Positions 1 to 4,898 of a stretch of DNA of 5,959 nt are shown one piece after another. Where the stretch lies: assembly GCA_913020235.1 (NCBI GenBank), contig CAJWBT010000158.1, forward strand, positions 1 through 5,959. Direction: 5' to 3'. Numbering within the stretch: position 1 is the first letter of the stretch; each line of letters begins with the position of its first letter. Position numbers and translations under genes: made by a program. Under the pieces are notes generated by a model. That model had not been told where the DNA came from, made no database searches, and was given only the letters and a program-made list of their open reading frames with translations. Source of the DNA: an uncultured Chloroflexota bacterium (lineage in GTDB: Bacteria > Chloroflexota > Dehalococcoidia > UBA3495).

Positions 1-622
1 TGGCGGCGGCGACGCTGTCGTGGCTGGAGCAACCGGTAAAGGCCGTCTTGAACTTTCGGGGGAAGTTCTGAGTAATCGGGTGGCGCACCCCGAAGCGGAC
101 GTAAGCCGCGAGATAGGGAGTGGGGTCGAAGACCTCGTCGGCGCACACCCCGGCTACCGGGGAGCCGATCACGTTGCGCACCGAGTTGCCACAGGCTTCC
201 CTGGTGCTCAAGCCCACGTCGCCCAGCAGCCGAAGCACCTCCGGGCACCGGGCCAGGGGCACGTGGTGGAACTGAATATTCTCCCGGGTGGTGACGTGGC
301 CTTTGCCCAACGGGGCGTACTCCTCGGCCACCTTCCCCAGGGTTTCCAGCGCCTCTGTCGTGAGGATGCCGCCGGGGACTTTGACCCGCACCATCTGCAC
401 ATCCGGTTGCCGTTGCCCGTACACGCCCTGCCGGAGCCGGAAGGGAATGAACTGGGTGCTATCCAGCTCTCCGGCCACGAACGCGGCCGACTCCTCTTCG
501 AGGCGCTGTATCTCGTAGTCCATAAAGGGGATGATCCCCGGGGAGGTCTGGGCCAGCTCCTTGCTTTCCTGGTAGAGCGCCTCTTGGGTGCGTACCTGAG
601 TGGTTGTGGACCGAGTGCTCAA
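1..622 (-). CDS. Siroheme nitrite/sulfite reductase, N-terminal part (runs off left edge)
   Basis: The first 207 residues of a siroheme/4Fe-4S nitrite or sulfite reductase, which carries out six-electron reduction of sulfite to sulfide or nitrite to ammonia in the cytoplasm. The start is TTG at 622-620, with AGGAGG at 633-628 and a 5-nt spacer; no stop occurs before the edge. The N-terminal ferredoxin-like half domain spans about residues 55-130, with TTRENIQFHH at 111-120. The siroheme-domain segment REACGNSVRNVIGSP is at 141-155, and FPRKFKTAF at 187-195. By family alignment from memory, R113, R149, K190 and K192 match the anion/siroheme-binding R83, R153, K215 and K217 of E. coli CysI, so the active site looks intact so far. 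The cluster-binding Cys motifs would lie beyond the window. Sulfite and nitrite cannot be told apart by sequence here, but the Cys-rich leader peptide upstream argues for sulfite assimilation. Confidence 0.93.
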   Translation of the reverse strand, partial: MSTRSTTTQVRTQEALYQESKELAQTSPGIIPFMDYEIQRLEEESAAFVAGELDSTQFIPFRLRQGVYGQRQPDVQMVRVKVPGGILTTEALETLGKVAEEYAPLGKGHVTTRENIQFHHVPLARCPEVLRLLGDVGLSTREACGNSVRNVIGSPVAGVCADEVFDPTPYLAAYVRFGVRHPITQNFPRKFKTAFTGCSSHDSVAAA

Positions 623-643
623 AGGATCCTCCTGGCAGTGGAC

Positions 644-682
644 AAAAAATAAACCCGCCAGACATCACAAAAACTGGCGGGT
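644..682 (-). terminator. Intrinsic terminator in the reductase leader
   Basis: On the minus strand, a perfect 9-bp stem ACCCGCCAG (682-674)/CTGGCGGGT (661-653) with a 12-nt loop is followed by TTATTTTTT (652-644). It lies between the promoter at 788-816 and the gene start at 622, so it can only serve to stop the reductase transcript early. The AGGAGG follows 10 nt further on. Confidence 0.8.
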
Positions 683-740
683 GCAGGGCTGTTTACGAAG
701 TTGTTAGACTACATGAGTCGCCTGCCACCTATGTAGGTGG
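653..740 (-). promoter_or_regulatory. Transcription attenuator (alternative hairpins) before the reductase
   Basis: Four segments can be read on the minus strand. Segment 1 is CCACCT (740-735); segment 2 is AGGTGGCAGG (730-721); segment 3 is CCTGCACCCGCCAG (687-674); segment 4 is CTGGCGGGT (661-653). Pairing 1:2 gives a 6-bp hairpin with an ACAT loop. Pairing 3:4 is the terminator. The alternative 2:3 uses GCAGG:CCTGC plus GGT:ACC with one bulged G, and it removes the first three bases of the terminator arm. Model: stalling on Cys codons covers segment 1, allowing 2:3 and read-through. Reaching the stop codon covers segment 2, or no translation allows 1:2, so the terminator forms. The weak point is that 2:3 overlaps the terminator by only 3 bp. 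Confidence 0.55.
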
Positions 741-779
741 ACAAGAACAGGTGCAGAGGATCATGGTTACCGGGCTCAT
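729..779 (-). CDS. Cys-rich 16-residue leader peptide of the reductase gene
   Basis: Short reading frame encoding MSPVTMILCTCSCPPT, then TAG at 731-729. Three Cys codons (TGC 755-753, TGT 749-747, TGT 743-741) fall within five codons. The ATG (779-777) lies 8-9 nt from the -10 hexamer of the promoter at 788-816, so the transcript probably begins at or 1 nt before the start codon and the peptide would be translated leaderless. The stop codon sits inside the palindrome at 725-740, whose left arm begins directly after the last Cys codon. This is the geometry of a transcription attenuation leader peptide sensing charged tRNA-Cys. Established background: short polycysteine leader ORFs, some leaderless, act as cysteine-responsive attenuators of sulfur genes in mycobacteria. 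The peptide itself probably has no function. Inference only; there is no expression evidence. Confidence 0.68.
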   Translation of the reverse strand: MSPVTMILCTCSCPPT

Positions 780-787
780 TAAGCAAA

Positions 788-816
788 AGTCTATCGCAGG
801 GGTCAACAATTGTCAA
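788..816 (-). promoter_or_regulatory. Sigma70-type promoter of the reductase leader
   Basis: Reading on the minus strand, a perfect TTGACA (816-811) is followed by a 17-nt spacer and TAGACT (793-788). The predicted start is near A780/A779. A direct repeat GTCAAC-N4-GTCAAC (plus strand, 802-817) overlaps the -35 region at one helical turn and could be a regulator site. Confidence 0.75.
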
Positions 817-922
817 CAGGTATGTGGTGGACCATGGGCCAGATAGGTGGCACGGGGTCTGGTAGCCGACAAAAGTCACTGGCACTCGTCACCGGGGAGA
901 GGGTGCGAGTTGCCGAAGGCTG

Positions 923-951
923 TTGACACGAAAGACCGGCTTTGATACTAT
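923..951 (+). promoter_or_regulatory. fic promoter
   Basis: A perfect TTGACA (923-928), a 17-nt spacer and TACTAT (946-951) give a predicted start near 958. The -10 box lies inside the left arm of the inverted repeat 944-963, so a protein bound there would block initiation. Confidence 0.72.
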
Positions 952-1007
952 CATTCGTATCAACATGAAATATATATAGATGTCTATTTGATATGAATGA
1001 TAGTATC
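944..1007. promoter_or_regulatory. Probable fic operator: paired inverted arms across promoter and start codon
   Basis: The left arm GATACTATCATTCGTATCAA (944-963) and the right arm (988-1007) are inverted copies, 19 of 20 bases identical, separated by 24 bp. Each arm contains the 9-bp odd palindrome GATA-C/G-TATC. The left site is itself a palindrome, TTGATAC (942-948)/GTATCAA (957-963); the right counterpart is degenerate. A further palindrome ATAGA-TG-TCTAT (976-987) fills the gap. The left arm covers the -10 box, and the right arm covers the ATG and the first five codons. The obvious candidate ligand is the winged helix at the C-terminus of the Fic protein itself, making it autoregulatory; this is inference. 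Confidence 0.65.
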
Positions 1008-2096
1008 TTCGCTCCAAATTACGACCTTACTCCCCGGATAAACCTGTGCCTCGATACCCTCGACAGGAACAGGTGGCTCATTGACAATATGCTCTTGATG
1101 CCAAAACACGAGGCTTGGCTGCGCCGGGAAATCAAGGTCAAAAGGGCGGCCGGGACTACCCAAATCGAGGGAGCAGCTCTGGACGAAGCGGCAGTGGGCC
1201 AGCTAGTGGGCCGCGGTCCTCTGCGGAAGTACACTGCGGATGAGCAGGCCAACATCGATGCGCTCCAAGCGTACGAATTCGTCGATTTTCTTAGCGACCA
1301 ACCTGATGTTCCTAACGACGAACTGGTTATTCGGCAATTGAATCGGTATTTTCTGAGTGGCGCAGCGGAGACGCTCACGCCCGGGGTGTATCGCAAAGGG
1401 CAGAATACGGTAAGCAATTTCGCCCCACCAAACCAAGGGGATGTCGTGGCCTTGATGCGTTCTTTCGCCTTATGGCTGCGGGATGACCAAGATGGAATAC
1501 ACCCAGTCGTCAAAGCAGGTATGGGGCACATTCACCTGGTAGCCATCCATCCGTTTTGGGATGGAAACGGAAGAACAGCGCGTAGCCTGTCGACTCTAAT
1601 TCTCCAGCGTTCGCCGTTCGGTTTCAGGAAGCTGCTGTCTCTGGAGTCGTACATGTTCTCCATTCGCCAAGACTACTTCACGGCTCTCGAACAGACGTTG
1701 GGCACGCGGTTCTCCACAGAATACGATGCGACTCCGTGGTTAGAGTTCTTCACTCTTGCACTCGTTGCACATGTGGACAGCCTGGTGGCGAGGCTGACCG
1801 ACTGGCATCGAATGATGCAACAAGTGCATGAGAGGTGGGGAACAAAAGGTGGTGCCCAACGGCAGGCCGATGCCTATGCCTTCGCAATGCAGACCGGGCA
1901 GATAACGCGGTCGGATTACATCGAAATCACCGGAGTTTCACCCGTCACAGCATCCCGCGACCTTGCCCAACTGGTGGGGGTTGGGGTTTTGATCCCTGAG
2001 GGCAAGACCCGGAGGCGGGTCTACTATCCGGTGGCGCTGGGAAAGGAGCCGAAGGGTGTGCCACCGGAGGAGCAATTGCCGCTGTTGGCGGAGTGA
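993..2096 (+). CDS. Fic-family protein (probable AMP transferase) with C-terminal winged helix
   Basis: A 367-residue Fic/DOC-fold enzyme. Family members usually transfer AMP from ATP to a hydroxyl side chain of a target protein. The catalytic motif HPFWDGNGRTAR is complete at 186-197, with catalytic H186 and D190/N192/R194 for the phosphates and metal. An (S/T)xxxE(G/N)-type inhibitory motif, TTQIEG, lies at 55-60, as in class II Fic proteins with a built-in N-terminal inhibitory helix, so activity should be self-restrained. Residues about 304-347 (ITRSDYIEITGVSPVTASRD..., ending RRRVYYPV) form a winged helix-turn-helix typical of Fic regulators. ATG 993 has no clear Shine-Dalgarno site, but the N-terminal residues fit the family. 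Base composition is more AT-rich than the flanking genes, suggesting horizontal transfer. The target is unknown and there is no separate antitoxin gene beside it. Confidence 0.92.
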   Translation: MNDSIFAPNYDLTPRINLCLDTLDRNRWLIDNMLLMPKHEAWLRREIKVKRAAGTTQIEGAALDEAAVGQLVGRGPLRKYTADEQANIDALQAYEFVDFLSDQPDVPNDELVIRQLNRYFLSGAAETLTPGVYRKGQNTVSNFAPPNQGDVVALMRSFALWLRDDQDGIHPVVKAGMGHIHLVAIHPFWDGNGRTARSLSTLILQRSPFGFRKLLSLESYMFSIRQDYFTALEQTLGTRFSTEYDATPWLEFFTLALVAHVDSLVARLTDWHRMMQQVHERWGTKGGAQRQADAYAFAMQTGQITRSDYIEITGVSPVTASRDLAQLVGVGVLIPEGKTRRRVYYPVALGKEPKGVPPEEQLPLLAE

Positions 2097-2187
2097 TGGG
2101 GCATGCGGATCACGCTCTTTGATGACTAAATGGGTTGAAACCAATCTCACGTGCCCCGATCGGGTCGAGGCGCCACCAGGGATGAAA

Positions 2188-2240
2188 GGCCGGAGGGGGC
2201 ATCTCCCCGAATTCTTCCCGGGCCGGTGTTTCTTGTTTCG
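2188..2240 (+). terminator. Weak candidate terminator downstream of fic
   Basis: Nested GGCC/GGCC and GGGG-(N)-CCCC pairings (about 2189-2226) are followed by TGTTTCTTGTTT. The pairing is imperfect, with a large internal loop. It lies between convergent genes and could serve either strand. No other gene is visible in 2097-2259, although a 10-bp palindrome CCCGATCGGG occurs near 2156. Confidence 0.3.
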
Positions 2241-2259
2241 AATATGGTGAGCAGGGCGC

Positions 2260-2886
2260 CTAGTTCTCGGGCGGCCATTTAGTGCCTCCCACCGCCGGAC
2301 GGCGGTTTGCCGGCAGCGCCAGCCCGCCGGCCACCACCCGCTGGAAGGCTCCCAGGATCACCTCTCCCCACTCTTTGGCGTGGGCCACCCGGTAGGCGGT
2401 ACGCTTGCCGCGGACCAACGTCCGCGCCGTCTCGGGAGCCTCCCCGGCCACCTCCGCGGCAATCATCTCGTCCATGGCGTCTATGGCGGGCACCAACTCG
2501 TTGGCCGTTTCGATAAACCGGGCCACCTCACCCATGGAGCGATCGAGCACCACGAACACCGGCACGGTGCCGGCCCGGCTTTCCGGAAGGAAGCTGTTGG
2601 TCAAGGCCAGCTCCTCGTCCCGGTTGAAGACCCTAACCCAGAGGTTGTCGGTGCTCTCGGCCAGGCGCAGGATGGCCGGCGTGGTGCTCACGGCGTCCCC
2701 GCACCAATCGGCGGTGAACACCGCCAGTCTCAGGGGTTGGGCCAGGCCGTCGAAGAAAGACCGGGTTTCCGCCGGTGTCGCCACGGCCCGGTAAATATCG
2801 ATGAGGGGTTGCCTGTTGACCTTGGTCTGGCCGAAGTACTCCTCGGTGCTCATCCCCTGGCTGAACTTCTCTTCGGACAACGACAT
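2260..2886 (-). CDS. Thioredoxin-fold protein with single active-site Cys (WCGDA)
   Basis: A 208-residue cytosolic protein with no signal peptide. YFGQTKVNR at 17-25, ADWCGDA at 59-65 and TVPVFVVLD with the cis-Pro at P109 fit a thioredoxin family of the Thioredoxin_9 type. The second Cys of CxxC is replaced by Ala (C62-G-D-A65), and C62 is the only cysteine in the protein. It therefore cannot form an intramolecular disulfide; a monothiol role (mixed disulfide, bacillithiol or glutathione-like exchange) is possible. The C-terminal part, beyond about residue 150, has no motif I recognise. ATG 2886 is preferred because GGAGG lies 9 nt upstream. An in-frame GTG at 2922 would add 12 Arg-rich residues and lacks a good site. 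It is transcribed divergently from the next gene. Product family is fairly sure, role unknown. Confidence 0.85.
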   Translation of the reverse strand: MSLSEEKFSQGMSTEEYFGQTKVNRQPLIDIYRAVATPAETRSFFDGLAQPLRLAVFTADWCGDAVSTTPAILRLAESTDNLWVRVFNRDEELALTNSFLPESRAGTVPVFVVLDRSMGEVARFIETANELVPAIDAMDEMIAAEVAGEAPETARTLVRGKRTAYRVAHAKEWGEVILGAFQRVVAGGLALPANRRPAVGGTKWPPEN

Positions 2887-3003
2887 CTCACGCGGCCTCC
2901 GCCTCAAGATCAAGCAGCTCACAGGGGCAGTTTGTCAGCAATGAAGCACGTTGGCAATGACCGGAACTCAGGAAGGGAGCCGTTTTCCGCTCTTCCAGGT
3001 CCA

Positions 3004-3012
3004 TGCTAGAAT
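3004..3012 (+). promoter_or_regulatory. Extended -10 promoter for the 3055-4723 genes
   Basis: TGCTAGAAT is an extended -10 element (TGn plus TAGAAT at 3007-3012). The -35 position 17 nt upstream (TTTCCG, 2984-2989) is poor, as is common for extended -10 promoters. It predicts a leader of about 35 nt before the TTG at 3055. Confidence 0.45.
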
Positions 3013-3054
3013 TGGGTAGCTTTCCAGCTCTGACCTCCAGGGGGATTAGTCCCG

Positions 3055-3492
3055 TTGGCCAGCCGCGACCCACAGCCCTACCTGAAATACGCGCTTTTCT
3101 GCCGGGACACCGAGGAGGGGCCGGATAACGAGCTGACCCTCGAGGATGTCGTCGACCTGATCGAGCTTCCCGCGCCGGAGGAGAACTCGGCGCCGGACCG
3201 GCCGGTGGTGGCCGAGGTGGACCTCCACCTGGCCTTTTGCATCGTCGGCGCCCCGGCCGGTCCCCACCACCTGCTGGTGGCCATCAAGGCCCCCGGCATA
3301 CCGTTGGACCTGCCACCGCCCCAGCGCATCGACTGGGAGGAAGGGATACTCTTTCAGCGCTGGATCAAGGTTTTCCGGATACCGGTGCAGGCCCCCGGCG
3401 AGCATGTCGCCGCCATCTTGCTCGACGGCGCTCCCCTGGGGGAAGCCAGCTTCCTGGTCCGCTTCAAAGCGGAAGAGAAGGCCTCGGATTAG
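3055..3492 (+). CDS. Small DUF6941-like protein
   Basis: A 145-residue protein with no signal peptide or membrane segment. Near the N-terminus YLKYALFCRDTE (residues 9-20) is followed by beta-rich alternating hydrophobic stretches, and the end reads HVAAILLDGAPLGEASFLVRFK. The overall layout resembles DUF6941 proteins, which are small all-beta proteins of unknown role; this match is from memory and moderate. The start is TTG at 3055-3057, with AGGGGG at 3039-3044 and a 10-nt spacer. It is probably cotranscribed with the FAD oxidoreductase, whose start codon lies 49 nt after the stop. No function can be assigned. Confidence 0.72.
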   Translation: MASRDPQPYLKYALFCRDTEEGPDNELTLEDVVDLIELPAPEENSAPDRPVVAEVDLHLAFCIVGAPAGPHHLLVAIKAPGIPLDLPPPQRIDWEEGILFQRWIKVFRIPVQAPGEHVAAILLDGAPLGEASFLVRFKAEEKASD

Positions 3493-3541
3493 GTACCTAA
3501 CAGTATAGCTGCCGCCCTTCGGCTACATGGAGGAAGTTGTG

Positions 3542-4723
3542 ATGGTCAATTCATCGTCGGATGTCGTGGTTATCGGTGCGGGCGTCGTTGGCTCAGCCGT
3601 GGCCTACTACTTGACCGGGCAGGGCGTAAAGGTCACTGTCATCGACGGCAACGCCATAGGCTCCGGGGCTTCCCTCCACGGGACCGGAATGGTTTGGAAA
3701 CTGGTTTGGAACCACAAAACCCAATACCAGCTGGCGATGGAGGGGCGCGGCCTGCTGAATGAAGTGGTCCCTCAGCTCCACGAGCAGACGGGGATCGACA
3801 CCCTTCTCCATACTTTTGACACGTTGCTGACCGTTTTCGACGACGAGGATATGAAGTTTCTTGAGCGGGACGTGCAGGTGAGCGACGGAGACATCACCCT
3901 CGAGTGGCTCAGCCGCGAAGAGCTGCTAAAGCTGGAGCCCCGGATCAATCCAGCGGTGAGCCGGGGGGCCGTCCTGAGCGGCAGCTCGCAGATCGATGGC
4001 TACCGGCTGACCTTGGCCCAGGCGCGCGCCGCGGAGTTGCAAGGCGCCGAGTTCCTCACCCGGAAGGCCACGGGCCTGGAAATCCAGAAGGGCAAGGTTA
4101 CCGGCGTGTCCTACCCTGGCGGCTTGATTCCCTGTGGGGCGGTTGTGTTGGCCATGGGGGCCTGGTCAAGCGCTGCCTCGGAGTGGCTGGGCTTTCCGGT
4201 GCCGGTCCGGCCCCTCAAAGGGGAGACGCTCCGAGTCCGCCACCCGGAGCCCTTTCCTTATGAGGTCCACCGGAACTCCGGCGGCGGCGCCGCGCCCCGC
4301 AAGGACGGGCTGCTCAGCATAGGCGCCACGGGGACCAACCGGTTCGCCGATACCGACGACGACCTGGTGCGGCTGGAGTTCGACAGCAGAGGCACTCCCG
4401 AGGGCCGGGACTTCATACTCAAGAAGTCCGTATTCGTTATCCCCGACCTGGAGCGGGCGGAGGTCGTGGACCATCTGGCGGGGCCACGCCCCCTCTCCGC
4501 CGACGGCATGCCCGTAATCGGACCGGTGCCGGGTCTGGATGGGGCGTACATCGCCACCGGCCACCGCAACAAAGGAATCCACCTCGCGCCGATTACCGGC
4601 AAGATAATCGCCGATTTCATTGTCCGGGGCAGGGCGGAGGTCACCACGCCGCTGGATATCTTCCTGCCCCAGCGCTTTGCCGGGATGGAAGTCTCCTTCA
4701 AGGTTCCAGGGGTAACCGTATGA
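3542..4723 (+). CDS. FAD-dependent oxidoreductase, DAO / glycine oxidase (ThiO)-like
   Basis: A 393-residue flavoprotein of the D-amino-acid oxidase superfamily, which oxidises the amine carbon of amino acids such as glycine, sarcosine or D-amino acids. The N-terminal dinucleotide fold VVVIGAGVVGSAVAYYL has G12-x-G14-x-x-G17 and D35 at the end of the second strand for the FAD ribose. VVLAMGAWSS (201-210) and RPLKGETLRVR (223-233) are typical DAO segments. The C-terminal FAD-binding part has PVIGPVPGLDGAYIATGHRNKGIHLAP at 324-350 and ITGKIIADFI (351-360), which most resemble ThiO. ATG 3542 is chosen because GGAGG at 3529-3533 lies 8 nt upstream; an ATG at 3527 overlaps that site. No thiamine genes adjoin, so a thiazole-synthesis role is not supported and the substrate stays open. 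Confidence 0.9.
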   Translation: MVNSSSDVVVIGAGVVGSAVAYYLTGQGVKVTVIDGNAIGSGASLHGTGMVWKLVWNHKTQYQLAMEGRGLLNEVVPQLHEQTGIDTLLHTFDTLLTVFDDEDMKFLERDVQVSDGDITLEWLSREELLKLEPRINPAVSRGAVLSGSSQIDGYRLTLAQARAAELQGAEFLTRKATGLEIQKGKVTGVSYPGGLIPCGAVVLAMGAWSSAASEWLGFPVPVRPLKGETLRVRHPEPFPYEVHRNSGGGAAPRKDGLLSIGATGTNRFADTDDDLVRLEFDSRGTPEGRDFILKKSVFVIPDLERAEVVDHLAGPRPLSADGMPVIGPVPGLDGAYIATGHRNKGIHLAPITGKIIADFIVRGRAEVTTPLDIFLPQRFAGMEVSFKVPGVTV

Positions 4724-4762
4724 GGGCTGGCTCTTAAGCAAGCTGGTAGATTTCAGCGGGAA

Positions 4763-4808
4763 AAATCCCCCTCGGTCCCCCTTTGTAAAGGGGGATGTAG
4801 GGGGATTT
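4763..4808. repeat. Nested inverted repeat of the AAATCCCCC...GGGGGATTT type
   Basis: Outer arms AAATCCCCC (4763-4771) and GGGGGATTT (4800-4808) enclose inner arms TCCCCCTTT (4776-4784) and AAAGGGGGA (4787-4795). The 2-nt centre and 4-nt unpaired internal loops allow a long two-step hairpin on either strand. Similar C5/G5 palindromes are dispersed in many bacterial genomes, so this is probably a copy of a small dispersed repeat. Its position 40 bp past the oxidoreductase stop also allows a terminator-like role, although only three T follow. Confidence 0.75.
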
Positions 4809-4898
4809 CGCGCATCAATCAGGTCCCGATATCAGTTCAAAGGCCGTCAGGACAGTGATGAGGTCAAGCGAGCCTGATGCCAGTCACCCCCCCTTCTC

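Larger units (their letters stand above)
623..992. other. Divergent regulatory intergenic region between reductase and fic
   Basis: This 370-bp gap is not empty. Its left part is the reductase leader with peptide, attenuator and promoter, and its right part is the fic promoter and operator. Between them, an imperfect hairpin with arms GGCACTCGTCACC (881-893) and GGTGCGAGTTGCC (902-914), one bulge on each side, lies just upstream of the fic -35 box. A 10-bp sequence TGCCACCTAT (723-732) recurs inverted at 843-852. I see no tRNA, and the leader does not resemble a riboswitch class I know. Confidence 0.6.

Noticed and set aside
20..652. Long plus-strand open frame antisense to the reductase
   Set aside because: It is the complement of a clearly conserved minus-strand protein; its translation is low-complexity and resembles no family.
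623..780. Known riboswitch class (SAM, cobalamin, c-di-GMP, Moco) upstream of the reductase
   Set aside because: I could not match the conserved cores of these classes. The Cys leader peptide explains the terminator better. A covariance-model search would settle it.
604..846. Plus-strand open frame across the leader region
   Set aside because: It runs through the terminator, leader peptide and promoter on the other strand, has no ribosome binding site and no protein-like pattern.
993..2096. Classic two-gene Fic toxin-antitoxin module (fic with separate antitoxin)
   Set aside because: No small antitoxin gene lies next to it, and the inhibitory motif is within the protein itself.
2380..3009. 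Plus-strand open frame opposite the thioredoxin-like gene
   Set aside because: The minus strand has a thioredoxin motif, a good start site and family-like sequence; the plus frame is its shadow.
4166..4741. Minus-strand open frame opposite the FAD oxidoreductase
   Set aside because: It overlaps conserved DAO motifs on the plus strand; the composition is that of an antisense shadow.
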